Assembly (NCBI GenBank): GCA_045594705.1
Contig: JAZNZB010000037.1
Coordinates: forward strand, 1 to 46,221
Reading direction: 5' to 3'
Origin: SVQP01 sp045594705
GTDB taxonomy: Bacteria > Bacillota > Clostridia > Oscillospirales > CAG-272
Length of the DNA: 46,221 nucleotides
Shown: positions 23,113-31,389 of the stretch, piece after piece
How the letters are laid out: every line of letters starts with the position of its first letter
How positions within the stretch are numbered: the stretch's first letter is position 1
Notes under the pieces: generated by a model
Database searches by the model: none
Told to the model about the DNA's origin: nothing
The model's input: only the letters and a program-made list of their open reading frames with translations
Made by a program: the position numbers and the translations under genes

Positions 23113-25419
23113 TTACTTGCCTTCCATAACCTTGGTCATCTGTTCGTTTTGCAGCGTCCAGAGCTTGTAATAAACGCCCTTTGCCTCCATCAGCTCCTCC
23201 TGTGTGCCCATTTCCACAAGCTCACCGTTTTCCATTGCCATGATGTAGTTGCAATTCTTGAGTGTGGAGAGGCGGTGCGCGATGCTGATGCTGGTCTTGC
23301 CCTCGATCAGCTTGTCGATCGCCTGGCTGATCTGGTGCTCGGTCTCGGTATCCATGGCAGCGGTAGCCTCGTCAAGGATCAGAATGGCGGGGTCAAGCAA
23401 AAGTGCACGCGCCATGGATACGCGCTGGCGCTCGCCGCCCGCCAGCGAACGCGAGCCGATGCCCACGCGGGTCTCATAGCCCTCGGGAAGATTCATGATG
23501 AAGTCGTGTGCGTTGGCCGCGCGGGCAGCTGCGATGACCTCTTGCATGGAGGCATCCGGCTTGCCGTAGCGGATGTTGTCTGCAATGGTGCCGCGGAAGA
23601 TAAAGATCTCCTGTGAGACGATGGCGATGCTTTCTCGCAAGGAGGATTGCTTGATCTGCTTGACGTCCACGCCGTCAACGGTCACGCTGCCGCTGACCAC
23701 GTCGTACATACGTGTGATCAGGTTGGCAATGGTGGATTTTCCGCTGCCCGTGTGACCGACAAGACCGATGCGGTCACCTGCATGGATGGTAAAGGAAACG
23801 TTTTTGAGAATGGGGCGGTTGGGATTGTAATGGAACCCCACTTCCTTGAATTCGATGTCGCCTTTGACCTGCTTCAGCTCCACAGCCTCGGGCGCATCGG
23901 TGATATCGGGGACCATATCCTGTACCTCAAACATGCGCTGTGCACTGTTGAGTGTATCGGTCAACATGTTGGTGAATTGGGAGAAAAAGTTCAAGGGGGC
24001 AAATACCATGCCCATAAAGCTGATAAAGGTGGTCAGCTCACCGTAGCTCATGTGCTTTCCGATGACCTGGATGCCGCCCACGCCCCAGACCATGTTGCCA
24101 AATACGCCGATGATCAGCGAGATGACCGGGAAGATCGAGAGCGCGATCAGGTTGGAGCGCAGATTGGCATTCATGAGCTTGGTGGAGTACCCGAAGAATT
24201 GGTGCGTTTCATTGTCCTCCTTGGCAAATGCCTTGACCACGCGGATGCCCGAAAGCGAGTCGTTGAGCACGCCGGTCAGCGAGGAGGAGGCGCGCCACGC
24301 GCGAGAGAAGGAACGCCACAGATGCGGCAGGCGGTATTTGAAGATCAGCACAATGACGGGAACAGGTAAAAGGATCATGAGTGTCAGCCAAGGGTTGATG
24401 ATCATGAGCACGACGGTCAGACCGATAAACTGCAGCGCGTGCACGATCAGATATGGGACGCCGTTGATAAAGAAGTTGCGTACCTTTTCAGCGTCGTAAT
24501 TGACGCGGTTGATCAGCCTGCCCGTGGGTTGCTGGTTGAAATAAGAGAGCGAGAGGCGGTTCATGGCGCGGAAGATGTCGTTCTTCATGCGCTTGGTCAC
24601 CTGAGTGGACATGTAGGCGTTTGCGCGGCTTTGTATAATGCTGATAACGAGCGAGAGCACGGCAAGACCGATGATCACGCCTACCAAAATGTAAACGTAC
24701 TTTTCCTCTCGCATGCTGCCGTCGGGTGCGATGACCTGGTCGTAGAGAATCTGTCCGGAAATGATGGGGGAGATCAGCGAGATGGCTGTTGAGAGCAGCA
24801 GGCATACGGTGACAATGACAAGCTGCGGCTTGAAGGGGGTAAAGTAGCCAAGCAGACGGCGCATGGTGCCTTTTTTATTGGCGCAGCCCTTACAGATGCG
24901 GCGCAGCGGATCGTCAAAGGGCTTGCCGCATTTGGGGCACTTGGCGTTGAACTGCTCAAAGATGGGATCCTCCTCGGCAATCTCCTCGCCGCGTGCAAGC
25001 CTTTCCCAGATGTTGATAAAGGCGAGTAGCTTACGCTTGCAGGAGTTGGTGCAAAAGCCGATGACCTCGGACCTTCCGCGCGCTTCGTAATCCGCGCGTG
25101 CCCGAGCGAATTCCTCATCGGTCATCTCGCCCTGCTCGGGGGCGGGATCATCCTTGGCGTGCACGGTGGCGGTCAGGCGGTTGGTGGTGGTAAAGTTGTC
25201 AATGCTCGGCTCGCAAAGCTGCGAAAGGGTGAAGCATTCCACGCCTTCCGTGATGCGGTAAAGCATGCCGTTTTGCTGACTGATGGCGAGATAGACCTGC
25301 CCGAACTGTGCGTCAAGTCCAAGGTCCATATAAAAGGCAACGTCGATCTGCCCGGGGTCAATGCCCGCGTCCTGCAGAGACTTTAACGCCTTGTCCGATA
25401 GCGTATCCAGCGGTAACAT
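23113..25419 (-). CDS. ABC exporter with N-terminal sensor-like and zinc-ribbon regions
   Basis: 768 aa, first gene of the cassette. An N-terminal region of about 150 aa with a Cys-containing segment (FCTNSCKRK, Cys123/127) leads to a zinc ribbon CPKCG...CKGC (Cys161, 164, 176, 179), then six membrane helices and a nucleotide-binding domain with GHTGSGKST, SLAGGERQR (signature with Ala), ILILDEATAAMD and AHRLST. It is related to but clearly different from the ABC protein at 20230-22476, as in heterodimeric exporters. AAGGAG eight bases before the ATG at 25419 sets the start, not the in-frame start at 25455. The promoter lies at 25456-25484. Confidence 0.9.
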   Translation of the reverse strand: MLPLDTLSDKALKSLQDAGIDPGQIDVAFYMDLGLDAQFGQVYLAISQQNGMLYRITEGVECFTLSQLCEPSIDNFTTTNRLTATVHAKDDPAPEQGEMTDEEFARARADYEARGRSEVIGFCTNSCKRKLLAFINIWERLARGEEIAEEDPIFEQFNAKCPKCGKPFDDPLRRICKGCANKKGTMRRLLGYFTPFKPQLVIVTVCLLLSTAISLISPIISGQILYDQVIAPDGSMREEKYVYILVGVIIGLAVLSLVISIIQSRANAYMSTQVTKRMKNDIFRAMNRLSLSYFNQQPTGRLINRVNYDAEKVRNFFINGVPYLIVHALQFIGLTVVLMIINPWLTLMILLPVPVIVLIFKYRLPHLWRSFSRAWRASSSLTGVLNDSLSGIRVVKAFAKEDNETHQFFGYSTKLMNANLRSNLIALSIFPVISLIIGVFGNMVWGVGGIQVIGKHMSYGELTTFISFMGMVFAPLNFFSQFTNMLTDTLNSAQRMFEVQDMVPDITDAPEAVELKQVKGDIEFKEVGFHYNPNRPILKNVSFTIHAGDRIGLVGHTGSGKSTIANLITRMYDVVSGSVTVDGVDVKQIKQSSLRESIAIVSQEIFIFRGTIADNIRYGKPDASMQEVIAAARAANAHDFIMNLPEGYETRVGIGSRSLAGGERQRVSMARALLLDPAILILDEATAAMDTETEHQISQAIDKLIEGKTSISIAHRLSTLKNCNYIMAMENGELVEMGTQEELMEAKGVYYKLWTLQNEQMTKVMEGK

Positions 25420-25455
25420 CAAACACACTCCTTCCGTAAAAGAAAATGTTCTCAT

Positions 25456-25484
25456 ATACTAACATATAAATAAATGACTTTCAA
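25456..25484 (-). promoter_or_regulatory. Promoter of the ABC-DUF1854-ABC cassette
   Basis: On the minus strand TTGAAA (25484-25479), 17 bp, TAGTAT (25461-25456), 37 bp ahead of the start. Confidence 0.6.
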
Positions 25485-25629
25485 GTGAGTTCAACCAATG
25501 ATATCATAAACCGCCCCCAAAAACAAGCCTTTTGCCGAATTTTAACTTAGGCTTTAGCGTCAAAATGCGTTTCCCGACATGTAAAAATATGGGCAATTTG
25601 ACAAAAACATCTTTCCTTTTGAGGACGTA

Positions 25630-25658
25630 TTGAAAAACCACGAAAAATATGCTATAAT
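25630..25658 (+). promoter_or_regulatory. Promoter of the cysK-like gene
   Basis: TTGAAA at 25630-25635, 17 bp, TATAAT at 25653-25658. It rules out the longer reading frame starting at 25630. Confidence 0.8.
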
Positions 25659-25689
25659 AATATCTCAGTTTTTCGGGGAGGTGGCAACC

Positions 25690-26589
25690 ATGATCGGAAA
25701 TACACCCTTGATCGCGCTTGCGCGCATGAAAGCAGAGCAAGGCTGGCAGGCGGACGTGCTTGCGAAATGCGAGTGGTGTAATCCTGCGGGCTCTGCCAAG
25801 GACAGAGCAGTCAAGTGTATGCTGGATGACGCGATCGCCAAGGGCAAGCTTGCCGTGGGCGGTACTGTTGTGGAATCCACCTCGGGAAACACGGGTATCG
25901 CACTGGCGGCACAGGCTTCGGCAATGGGGCTTACTGCCGTGATCGTCATGCCGGACAATATGTCACGGGAGCGCATATCTCTGATGCGCGCAAGAGGCGC
26001 ACGCGTGGTGCTGACGCCTGCGGCGCTTGGTATGCAGGGCGCGCTTGCCGAGGCTGAGAGAATTGTTGCGAGCACAGAGGGTGCGATCATGTTAGGGCAA
26101 TTTGATAATCCCGCAAACGCACAGGCGCATTATCTGACTACAGGTCCCGAGATCCTTGCGCAGACGGGCGGGAAGTCGGATGCTTTGGTTGCGTGCGTAG
26201 GCACGGGCGGTACGCTGAGCGGCACGGGCAGGTACTTAAAGGAAAATGCTCCGGGTATTCGTGTATTTGCCGTTGAGCCTGCCGAGTCACCGTTGCTTTC
26301 GGGTGGCGTTGCGGGCGTGCACGGCATTCAGGGCATTGGTGCAAACTTTATTCCGAGCGTGCTGGACAGAGCTGTTTACGACGAGGTTTTGCAAGTGAGT
26401 ACCGAGCAGGCAATGGCGTTTTGCCGACTGCTTGGCACGACAGAGGGATTGCTTGGCGGTATTTCATCCGGAGCAGCGTTGGCTGCAGCGGACACGCTTG
26501 CGCGCCGTCCCGAGATGGTCGGCAAACGGATCGTCGTGATCCTGCCCGATGGGGGAGAGAGATATTTATCAACGGGGCTTTATGACTGA
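25690..26589 (+). CDS. Cysteine synthase-like PLP enzyme (CysK/CysM family)
   Basis: 299 aa fold-type II PLP enzyme, most likely making cysteine from O-acetylserine and sulfide. PLP lysine is in GSAKDR (Lys37); SGNTG (65-69) binds the substrate carboxylate and GTGGT (171-175) the cofactor phosphate; GISSGAALAA near the C-terminus is also typical. The protein starts directly at the conserved IGNTPL, missing the usual 5-10 residues before it, but GGGGAGGTG six bases before the ATG and the promoter position fix this start. It is 23 bp from a pyridoxal kinase-like gene, which would supply its cofactor. A related ligase (cystathionine beta-synthase-like) cannot be excluded. Confidence 0.85.
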   Translation: MIGNTPLIALARMKAEQGWQADVLAKCEWCNPAGSAKDRAVKCMLDDAIAKGKLAVGGTVVESTSGNTGIALAAQASAMGLTAVIVMPDNMSRERISLMRARGARVVLTPAALGMQGALAEAERIVASTEGAIMLGQFDNPANAQAHYLTTGPEILAQTGGKSDALVACVGTGGTLSGTGRYLKENAPGIRVFAVEPAESPLLSGGVAGVHGIQGIGANFIPSVLDRAVYDEVLQVSTEQAMAFCRLLGTTEGLLGGISSGAALAAADTLARRPEMVGKRIVVILPDGGERYLSTGLYD

Positions 26590-26612
26590 AGCTGAAAAGA
26601 GAGGATAGAAGT

Positions 26613-27440
26613 ATGAAAAGAATTGTTACCGTGCAGGATATTTCCTGCGTTGGCAAGTGCTCGCTGACCGTGGCGTTGCCCATTATTTCGGCAATGGGAG
26701 TCGAGGCTGCCATTTTGCCCACTGCCGTGCTGTCCACGCATACGGCATTCAAAAAGGGCTTTACCTTGCACGATCTGACCGGGGAGATCGCTCCCATCAC
26801 CGCGCATTGGAAGAGCGAGGGCATTGATTTCGACGCGATCTATACGGGCTATCTTGCGTCGTTTGATCAGATTGACCTGGTCAAGCAGATGGCAAAGGAT
26901 TTTCCCGATGCGCTTTTGTTCGTTGACCCCGCCATGGGTGACAACGGCAAGTTATATTACGGTTTTGACCAAGTCTTTGCCAAGAAGATGGCCGAGCTTT
27001 GCTGCGTAGCAGACATCATCGTTCCCAATATGACCGAGGCTTCGTTTATGCTGGGCATTCCTTACGTATCCGAGGGCTATAGCGAGGAGTACGTCAAGGA
27101 CGTGCTGCGCAAGCTGTGCGCCATGGGTGCAAAAAAGGCCGCGCTGACGGGTGTCAGCCTTGAAGAGAGTAAGACCGGTGTGATGGCATACGACAGCGAG
27201 ACCGACGAGTTCTTTTCGTATTACCACGACCGCATTCCCGTACAGTATCACGGCACGGGTGACGTGTTTGCCTCCGCATGCGTGGGAGCTCTGTCCAGAG
27301 GGAAGAGTCTTGAGCAGGCGTTGGTCATTGCCGCCGACTATACCTGCGAGAGCATCCGCCTGACCGAGGCAGAGCCCGGGCACAACTGGTACGGCGTCAA
27401 TTTTGAGCAGGCGATCCCGCAATTGCTCAAAAGCCTTTGA
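26613..27440 (+). CDS. Pyridoxamine/pyridoxal kinase-like protein (PfkB/ribokinase fold)
   Basis: 275 aa. Likely phosphorylates vitamin B6 vitamers to give PLP precursors. The N-terminus RIVTVQDISCVGKCS, then VDPAMGDNG, PNMTEASFMLG and the C-terminal HGTGDVFAS (GTGD anion hole with catalytic Asp) fit the PdxK/PdxY group rather than ThiD. GAGAGGA lies upstream of the ATG. It is the second gene of an operon with a PLP-dependent cysteine synthase and is followed by a perfect terminator. The actual substrate (pyridoxal versus hydroxymethylpyrimidine) would need testing. Confidence 0.85.
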   Translation: MKRIVTVQDISCVGKCSLTVALPIISAMGVEAAILPTAVLSTHTAFKKGFTLHDLTGEIAPITAHWKSEGIDFDAIYTGYLASFDQIDLVKQMAKDFPDALLFVDPAMGDNGKLYYGFDQVFAKKMAELCCVADIIVPNMTEASFMLGIPYVSEGYSEEYVKDVLRKLCAMGAKKAALTGVSLEESKTGVMAYDSETDEFFSYYHDRIPVQYHGTGDVFASACVGALSRGKSLEQALVIAADYTCESIRLTEAEPGHNWYGVNFEQAIPQLLKSL

Positions 27441-27466
27441 GCGGTTGCAGATTCAGGATAATGGTT

Positions 27467-27500
27467 GAAAATCCTTGCCAAGTGGCAAGGATTTTCTGTT
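27467..27500 (+). terminator. Terminator of the cysK-pdxK-like operon
   Basis: A perfect 13-bp stem GAAAATCCTTGCC/GGCAAGGATTTTC (27467-27496), loop AAGT, then TGTTTCTTT. Confidence 0.85.
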
Positions 27501-27538
27501 TCTTTATGATTTATTCACCGATTTTGTCGTCAAAGGGA

Positions 27539-27567
27539 TTGATTTTTGGCTGCTCTCTTGGTATAAT
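27539..27567 (+). promoter_or_regulatory. Promoter of the comEB-rimI-tsaD run
   Basis: TTGATT at 27539-27544, 17 bp, TATAAT at 27562-27567. The leader also has a small GGGGG-AGAAT-GCCCCC hairpin just upstream of the ribosome binding site. Confidence 0.8.
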
Positions 27568-27617
27568 AAGATGAATGATTATACCGTGGGGGAGAATGCC
27601 CCCGAGAAGGAGATATT

Positions 27618-28106
27618 ATGGAAAGAGTATCCAAGCACAATTACTACCTTGATATTGCGCAAACGGTTGCGGAAAGGAGCACTTGTCTGCGCAAGAAGTA
27701 CGGCTCGATCATTGTCAAAAACGACGTCATCGTGTCCACGGGCTACAACGGCTCTCCCAGAGGTCGCAAGAATTGCTCGGACATCTCCTATTGCATGCGT
27801 GAGCATTTGCAGATCCCGCGCGGAGAGAGGTACGAGCTGTGCCGCTCGGTGCACGGAGAGGCCAACGCCATCATTGCCGCTTCACGTGAGCAGATGCTGG
27901 GGGCGGATCTTTACATGGCTTGCGTTGATCCTAAGGACGGATCGATCGTGAGCGGAACCTGCTCCTGCATGATGTGCAAGAGAATGGTGATCAATGCGGG
28001 GATCGCGCGCGTCATCATCCGTGATACCAAGGATGAGTTCCGCATCATCGACGTTGCGGATTGGATCGAAAACGACGACTCCTTGAGCGGACAGTTCGGT
28101 TATTAA
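27618..28106 (+). CDS. comEB: dCMP/cytidine deaminase family protein (ComEB-like)
   Basis: 162 aa zinc deaminase, probably converting dCMP to dUMP for thymidylate synthesis. Zinc and proton-shuttle motifs are HGEANA (His79, Glu81) and CSCMMC (Cys117, Cys120). The long insertion between residues 45 and 75 with several Cys/His is typical of dCMP deaminases. AGAAGGAGA lies upstream of the ATG at 27618, with a good promoter. It heads a run of four same-strand genes ending with tsaD. No competence genes are adjacent, so the ComEB name refers only to the family. Confidence 0.9.
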   Translation: MERVSKHNYYLDIAQTVAERSTCLRKKYGSIIVKNDVIVSTGYNGSPRGRKNCSDISYCMREHLQIPRGERYELCRSVHGEANAIIAASREQMLGADLYMACVDPKDGSIVSGTCSCMMCKRMVINAGIARVIIRDTKDEFRIIDVADWIENDDSLSGQFGY

Positions 28107-28124
28107 GGTGGCGTGGGGGAACGT

Positions 28125-28793
28125 ATGAAGAAAACAAAATGGATCGCGCTTGCGCTGACAAGCGTTCTGCTGCTCTGCCTTTGTGCGTGCAGCGCAAAAA
28201 TTGAATATAATCAGGAGAATGGCAGCTACAAGGATAAGCGAGGTAACGAATATCTGCGCGCGCCCTCCTGCTACGAGCCGGTTTCTTATCTGTCCGAAAA
28301 GAAGTACGGCACGCTGATTGCGGGTATTGGAGAGTTCGAGCTGTATGCCATCTCAAATGCACAAGAAGGCGACTGGCTGACCACGGCGGACGGTGACGTA
28401 CTGTATAAAAAGGGTGTGACCCTGCCCACGCTGGAAGAGTTTGGCGTGGACGGAGTGCTGATCTGCCGCGAGGGCGAGAGCATTCACGCCTTTGCAAGAG
28501 TGGAAACGCAGACTGAGATCGATGCACTGATCAAGACTTACCTGGAGGGCGAGAGCATTCCGTATCCCAGCCGCGCAGCTGCACAGAGTCTGAGATTGCG
28601 CATGACCTCGGAGGAATATGCTTTTCTGTATTATCGCCTGACCTATCTGGAATACAGCAGTGACGTGATCGTTTACTCGACGGATGAGAACGGACAGGAG
28701 ATCGAAACCAATTACGGTAAGTATTTTATTTACAACAGAGATGACGGCAGATGCGTGCCCGTGGGCGACGCGCTGCACAAATACGTAGAGTGA
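28125..28793 (+). CDS. Lipoprotein of unknown function
   Basis: 222 aa. Signal peptide with lipobox (LCAC, lipidated Cys22), then a soluble extracellular domain that I do not recognise. It includes a mid-part VLICREGESIHAFARVET with mixed alpha/beta character. The ATG at 28125 is favoured over the in-frame start at 28113 because it gives a proper signal peptide; the ribosome binding site (GGGGGA) is close. Its stop overlaps the rimI start (TGATG), so an unrelated surface protein is translationally coupled to an acetyltransferase, which is unusual. Confidence 0.75.
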   Translation: MKKTKWIALALTSVLLLCLCACSAKIEYNQENGSYKDKRGNEYLRAPSCYEPVSYLSEKKYGTLIAGIGEFELYAISNAQEGDWLTTADGDVLYKKGVTLPTLEEFGVDGVLICREGESIHAFARVETQTEIDALIKTYLEGESIPYPSRAAAQSLRLRMTSEEYAFLYYRLTYLEYSSDVIVYSTDENGQEIETNYGKYFIYNRDDGRCVPVGDALHKYVE

Positions 28794-29254
28794 TGGAACA
28801 GAGCAAAAAGAGAAAGAGAATTTATACGCATCCTATGACCGCGGAGCACATTGCCGAGGTCGCGGAGCTTGAAAAGCTGTGCTTTTCCGCGCCCTGGAGT
28901 GCGCAGAGCCTGGAGCTTCTGACCCGCGAGGGCATCGGCACGGGCGTGGTGTATCTCGAGGAAGGGCACGTGGTGGCGTACGGCGGCATGCTGTGCGTGG
29001 TGGATCAGGGACAGATCACCAATATCGCCGTGCATCCCGATTATCGCCGTCGCGGCATCGGCAAGGCCATCGTGGGCGCGCTGCTCAGGATCGCCATGGA
29101 CGAGAAATTTGAAGAGGTCACCTTGGAGGTGCGCAAGTCCAATGAGGCAGCACAGGCACTGTACCGTTCTATGGGCTTTCGCGCCATTGCCACGCGTCCC
29201 GGGTTTTACAGCAAGCCAACCGAGGACGGCGTGATCATGACAGCATATTTGTAA
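28793..29254 (+). CDS. rimI: RimI-like GNAT N-acetyltransferase
   Basis: 153 aa. GNAT acetyltransferase, annotated for N-terminal acetylation of ribosomal protein S18 (or other proteins). The acetyl-CoA loop is RRRGIGKA, preceded by ITNIAVHPDY and followed by LEVRKSN...ALYRSMGF, the classic RimI order. The ATG overlaps the preceding stop. It lies 13 bp before tsaD, the widespread rimI-tsaD pair. The usual tsaE/tsaB genes are not upstream here, so they must be elsewhere if present. Confidence 0.9.
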   Translation: MEQSKKRKRIYTHPMTAEHIAEVAELEKLCFSAPWSAQSLELLTREGIGTGVVYLEEGHVVAYGGMLCVVDQGQITNIAVHPDYRRRGIGKAIVGALLRIAMDEKFEEVTLEVRKSNEAAQALYRSMGFRAIATRPGFYSKPTEDGVIMTAYL

Positions 29255-29267
29255 TTTTGGAGAGTTT

Positions 29268-30275
29268 ATGTACATTTTTGGCATGGAAAGCTCCTGCGAT
29301 GAAACGTCTGCGGCGGTCATACACGCGGACGAGGCAGGAAACTTAACGATCAGATCCAACATCGTGGCCTCGCAGGTGGACGTGCACCGTTTGTACGGTG
29401 GCGTCGTGCCCGAGGTCGCAAGCCGTGCGCACGTGGAGGCGGTCTCCCGGATTACGCGCGAGGCACTGGATACCGCAGGCATTACGGTCAAAGATCTGGA
29501 CTGTGTGGCAGTCACGGCAAACCCCGGCTTGATCGGTGCGCTTCTGGTGGGCGTCAATTTTGCTAAGTCCTTTGCGTATGCAAATAAGATCCCGCTTGTC
29601 GCGGTCAATCATATCCACGCGCACGTGGGCGCTGCGTATCTTGCGCACCGAGGACTCAAGGCCCCCTTTATCGCATTGGTGGTCTCGGGCGGTCACACGC
29701 AGTTTTACAGAGTGGATACCGACACCAAATATACCGAGATCGGCGGCACGCGCGATGACGCGGCAGGAGAGTCGTTTGATAAGGTCGGCCGTGTGATCGG
29801 TATGCCGTATCCCGGCGGTGCGGCACTGGATAAATTGGCCTACGAGGGAAATCCCAAGGCCTTTGCACTGCCTTCTCCCGCACTGGCAGGGGACAGCCCG
29901 GATTTTTCCTTCTCGGGCATCAAGACAGCGGCACTCAATCTGATCAACGGCGCGTCTCAACGCGGAGAGCAGATCAATGCGGCTGATATGGCAGCAAGCT
30001 ACACCGACACCATTGTCAAGGCAATCGTCAAGCAGACTGAAAAGGTACTGGCTTCGACGGGAACCAAGGTGCTTGTGTTGGCGGGCGGAGTAGCGGCAAA
30101 CTCGCATTTGCGCCGTGCGCTGCAGGAGCTTTGTGACAAGCGAAAGGTCACGCTGGCTGTGCCTCCCATCTCGCTTTGCGGAGACAACGGGGCTATGGTC
30201 GCAGCAGCAGGCTACTTTGCGTTTATGGACGGAGAGCGTGCGGGCACAGATCTCAATGCAAGCGCATACGATTAA
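29268..30275 (+). CDS. tsaD: tRNA N6-adenosine threonylcarbamoyltransferase
   Basis: 335 aa. Transfers the threonylcarbamoyl group to A37 of tRNAs reading ANN codons, in complex with TsaB and TsaE. Diagnostic features: GMESSCDETSAA at the N-terminus, metal-binding NHIHAH (His115, His119), VSGGHT, and GGVAAN near the C-terminus. The length is normal. The ATG follows GGAGAG. It is the last gene of its transcript; no clear terminator follows, and the 3' side is the DnaA-box region. Confidence 0.96.
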   Translation: MYIFGMESSCDETSAAVIHADEAGNLTIRSNIVASQVDVHRLYGGVVPEVASRAHVEAVSRITREALDTAGITVKDLDCVAVTANPGLIGALLVGVNFAKSFAYANKIPLVAVNHIHAHVGAAYLAHRGLKAPFIALVVSGGHTQFYRVDTDTKYTEIGGTRDDAAGESFDKVGRVIGMPYPGGAALDKLAYEGNPKAFALPSPALAGDSPDFSFSGIKTAALNLINGASQRGEQINAADMAASYTDTIVKAIVKQTEKVLASTGTKVLVLAGGVAANSHLRRALQELCDKRKVTLAVPPISLCGDNGAMVAAAGYFAFMDGERAGTDLNASAYD

Positions 30276-30369
30276 TGCTGCGCATTGCATTTGTCAACCC
30301 CTTTTTGCAAAATAAATCATTTTCGTCAAAAGGACGAAATTTGATGCTTGTTTTATCAAAAATCAAACG

Positions 30370-30565
30370 AATTACTTTTCCACATGAGTTTTCAACAGGG
30401 TGTGGAAAACGCAGTGGAAAACCGGATTATTCATAAAAATATTCATTGAAAATCGTGGAAAAATCCCGAAAAAGGTCGAATATACAAGCGAAACTGTGGA
30501 TAAGCCTGTTGAAACTGTGGATAACTTTATGCAAGAATCGGCTTGTTGAAAACTTTTCCACACCC
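30370..30565. promoter_or_regulatory. DnaA-box cluster between tsaD and rex
   Basis: Nine-base matches: TTTTCCACA at 30376-30384 and 30554-30562, TGTGGAAAA at 30401-30409, and the perfect consensus TGTGGATAA at 30495-30503 and 30516-30524 (21 bp apart, same orientation). One-mismatch forms lie at 30389 (TTTTCAACA), 30413 (AGTGGAAAA), 30454 (CGTGGAAAA) and 30544 (TGTTGAAAA). AT-rich stretches separate and follow them. Such density is not expected by chance. It could be an origin, a DnaA-titration site, or DnaA control of the rex-dnaD-dnaI operon. Confidence 0.8.
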
Positions 30566-30647
30566 CGTTTTCTTTGCAAACGACAAAATTTTAACAGGAA
30601 AAAATATCGTCGATTTTCACAAAAAGACGCCTCGGGAGGTATGGATT

Positions 30648-31385
30648 TTGGCATACGAAGAACTGGATAAACTTACAAACGAGTCTCTTGATGGACACAA
30701 GGAGCATGGCACAAAGCCGTATATTTCGCCTGCCGTCGTGCGCAGATTGCCGCGCTATTACCGCTATTTGCGTGAACTGCTCACGCAGGGAATTACGCGC
30801 ATCAGCTCAAGCGAGTTGTCCGCTCGCATGAACGTGACCGCCTCGCAGATCCGTCAGGATCTCAACTGCTTTGGCGGCTTCGGTCAGCAGGGATATGGCT
30901 ATAACGTGCACTATCTGTTTACCTGCATCAGCGAGATCTTGGGCGTTGGTGCGGGATTTCATGCCATCATCATCGGTGCGGGAGATCTTGGACGTGCGCT
31001 CGTACACCTTTCCATGTTTGAAAAGCGCGGCGTGGATATTCTTGGCATGTTTGATGCCGATCCCGGCATGGCGGGTATCGAGATCGCGGGCGTGACCATC
31101 TATCCGCTGCATGAGTTAGAGCAATTCTGTGCGCAGAATCAGGTGGATATCGCGGTGCTGACGCTTCCCAAGGAGGACGTGCCCGCTGTGGCAGAGCGAC
31201 TGGTCAAGTGCGGAGTCAAGGGCCTTTGGAACTACATGGGCGTTGAGCTGGATTACAGCCGCGACGACATTGTAATTGAAAACGTGCACCTGGGCGACTC
31301 TTTGATGATTCTCAATTACGAGATCTGCCGCAAGATGCAGGAAAAGCGCGAAGCAGGGCAGGCAAAGCCCGATTTTGAGGAGTAA
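30648..31385 (+). CDS. rex: Redox-sensing transcriptional repressor Rex
   Basis: 245 aa. NADH/NAD+-responsive repressor. The winged-helix part is unmistakable (RRLPRYYRYLREL, then MNVTASQIRQDL and FGQQGYGYNV), followed by a Rossmann domain with GAGDLG (about 110-115). About 20 residues longer at the N-terminus than usual. The start is TTG at 30648, seven bases after GGGAGGT; an ATG at 30641 touches this site directly, is out of frame and opens a 9-codon mini-ORF. Rex probably also feeds back on its operon with dnaD- and dnaI-like genes (gaps of 4 and 3 bp). A partial Rex-like half site TTTTCACAA is near 30613. Confidence 0.95.
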   Translation: MAYEELDKLTNESLDGHKEHGTKPYISPAVVRRLPRYYRYLRELLTQGITRISSSELSARMNVTASQIRQDLNCFGGFGQQGYGYNVHYLFTCISEILGVGAGFHAIIIGAGDLGRALVHLSMFEKRGVDILGMFDADPGMAGIEIAGVTIYPLHELEQFCAQNQVDIAVLTLPKEDVPAVAERLVKCGVKGLWNYMGVELDYSRDDIVIENVHLGDSLMILNYEICRKMQEKREAGQAKPDFEE

Positions 31386-31389
31386 GTAT

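Noticed and set aside
30605..30625. Rex operator ahead of rex
   Set aside because: Only a half-site (TTTTCACAA) is seen, no full inverted repeat.
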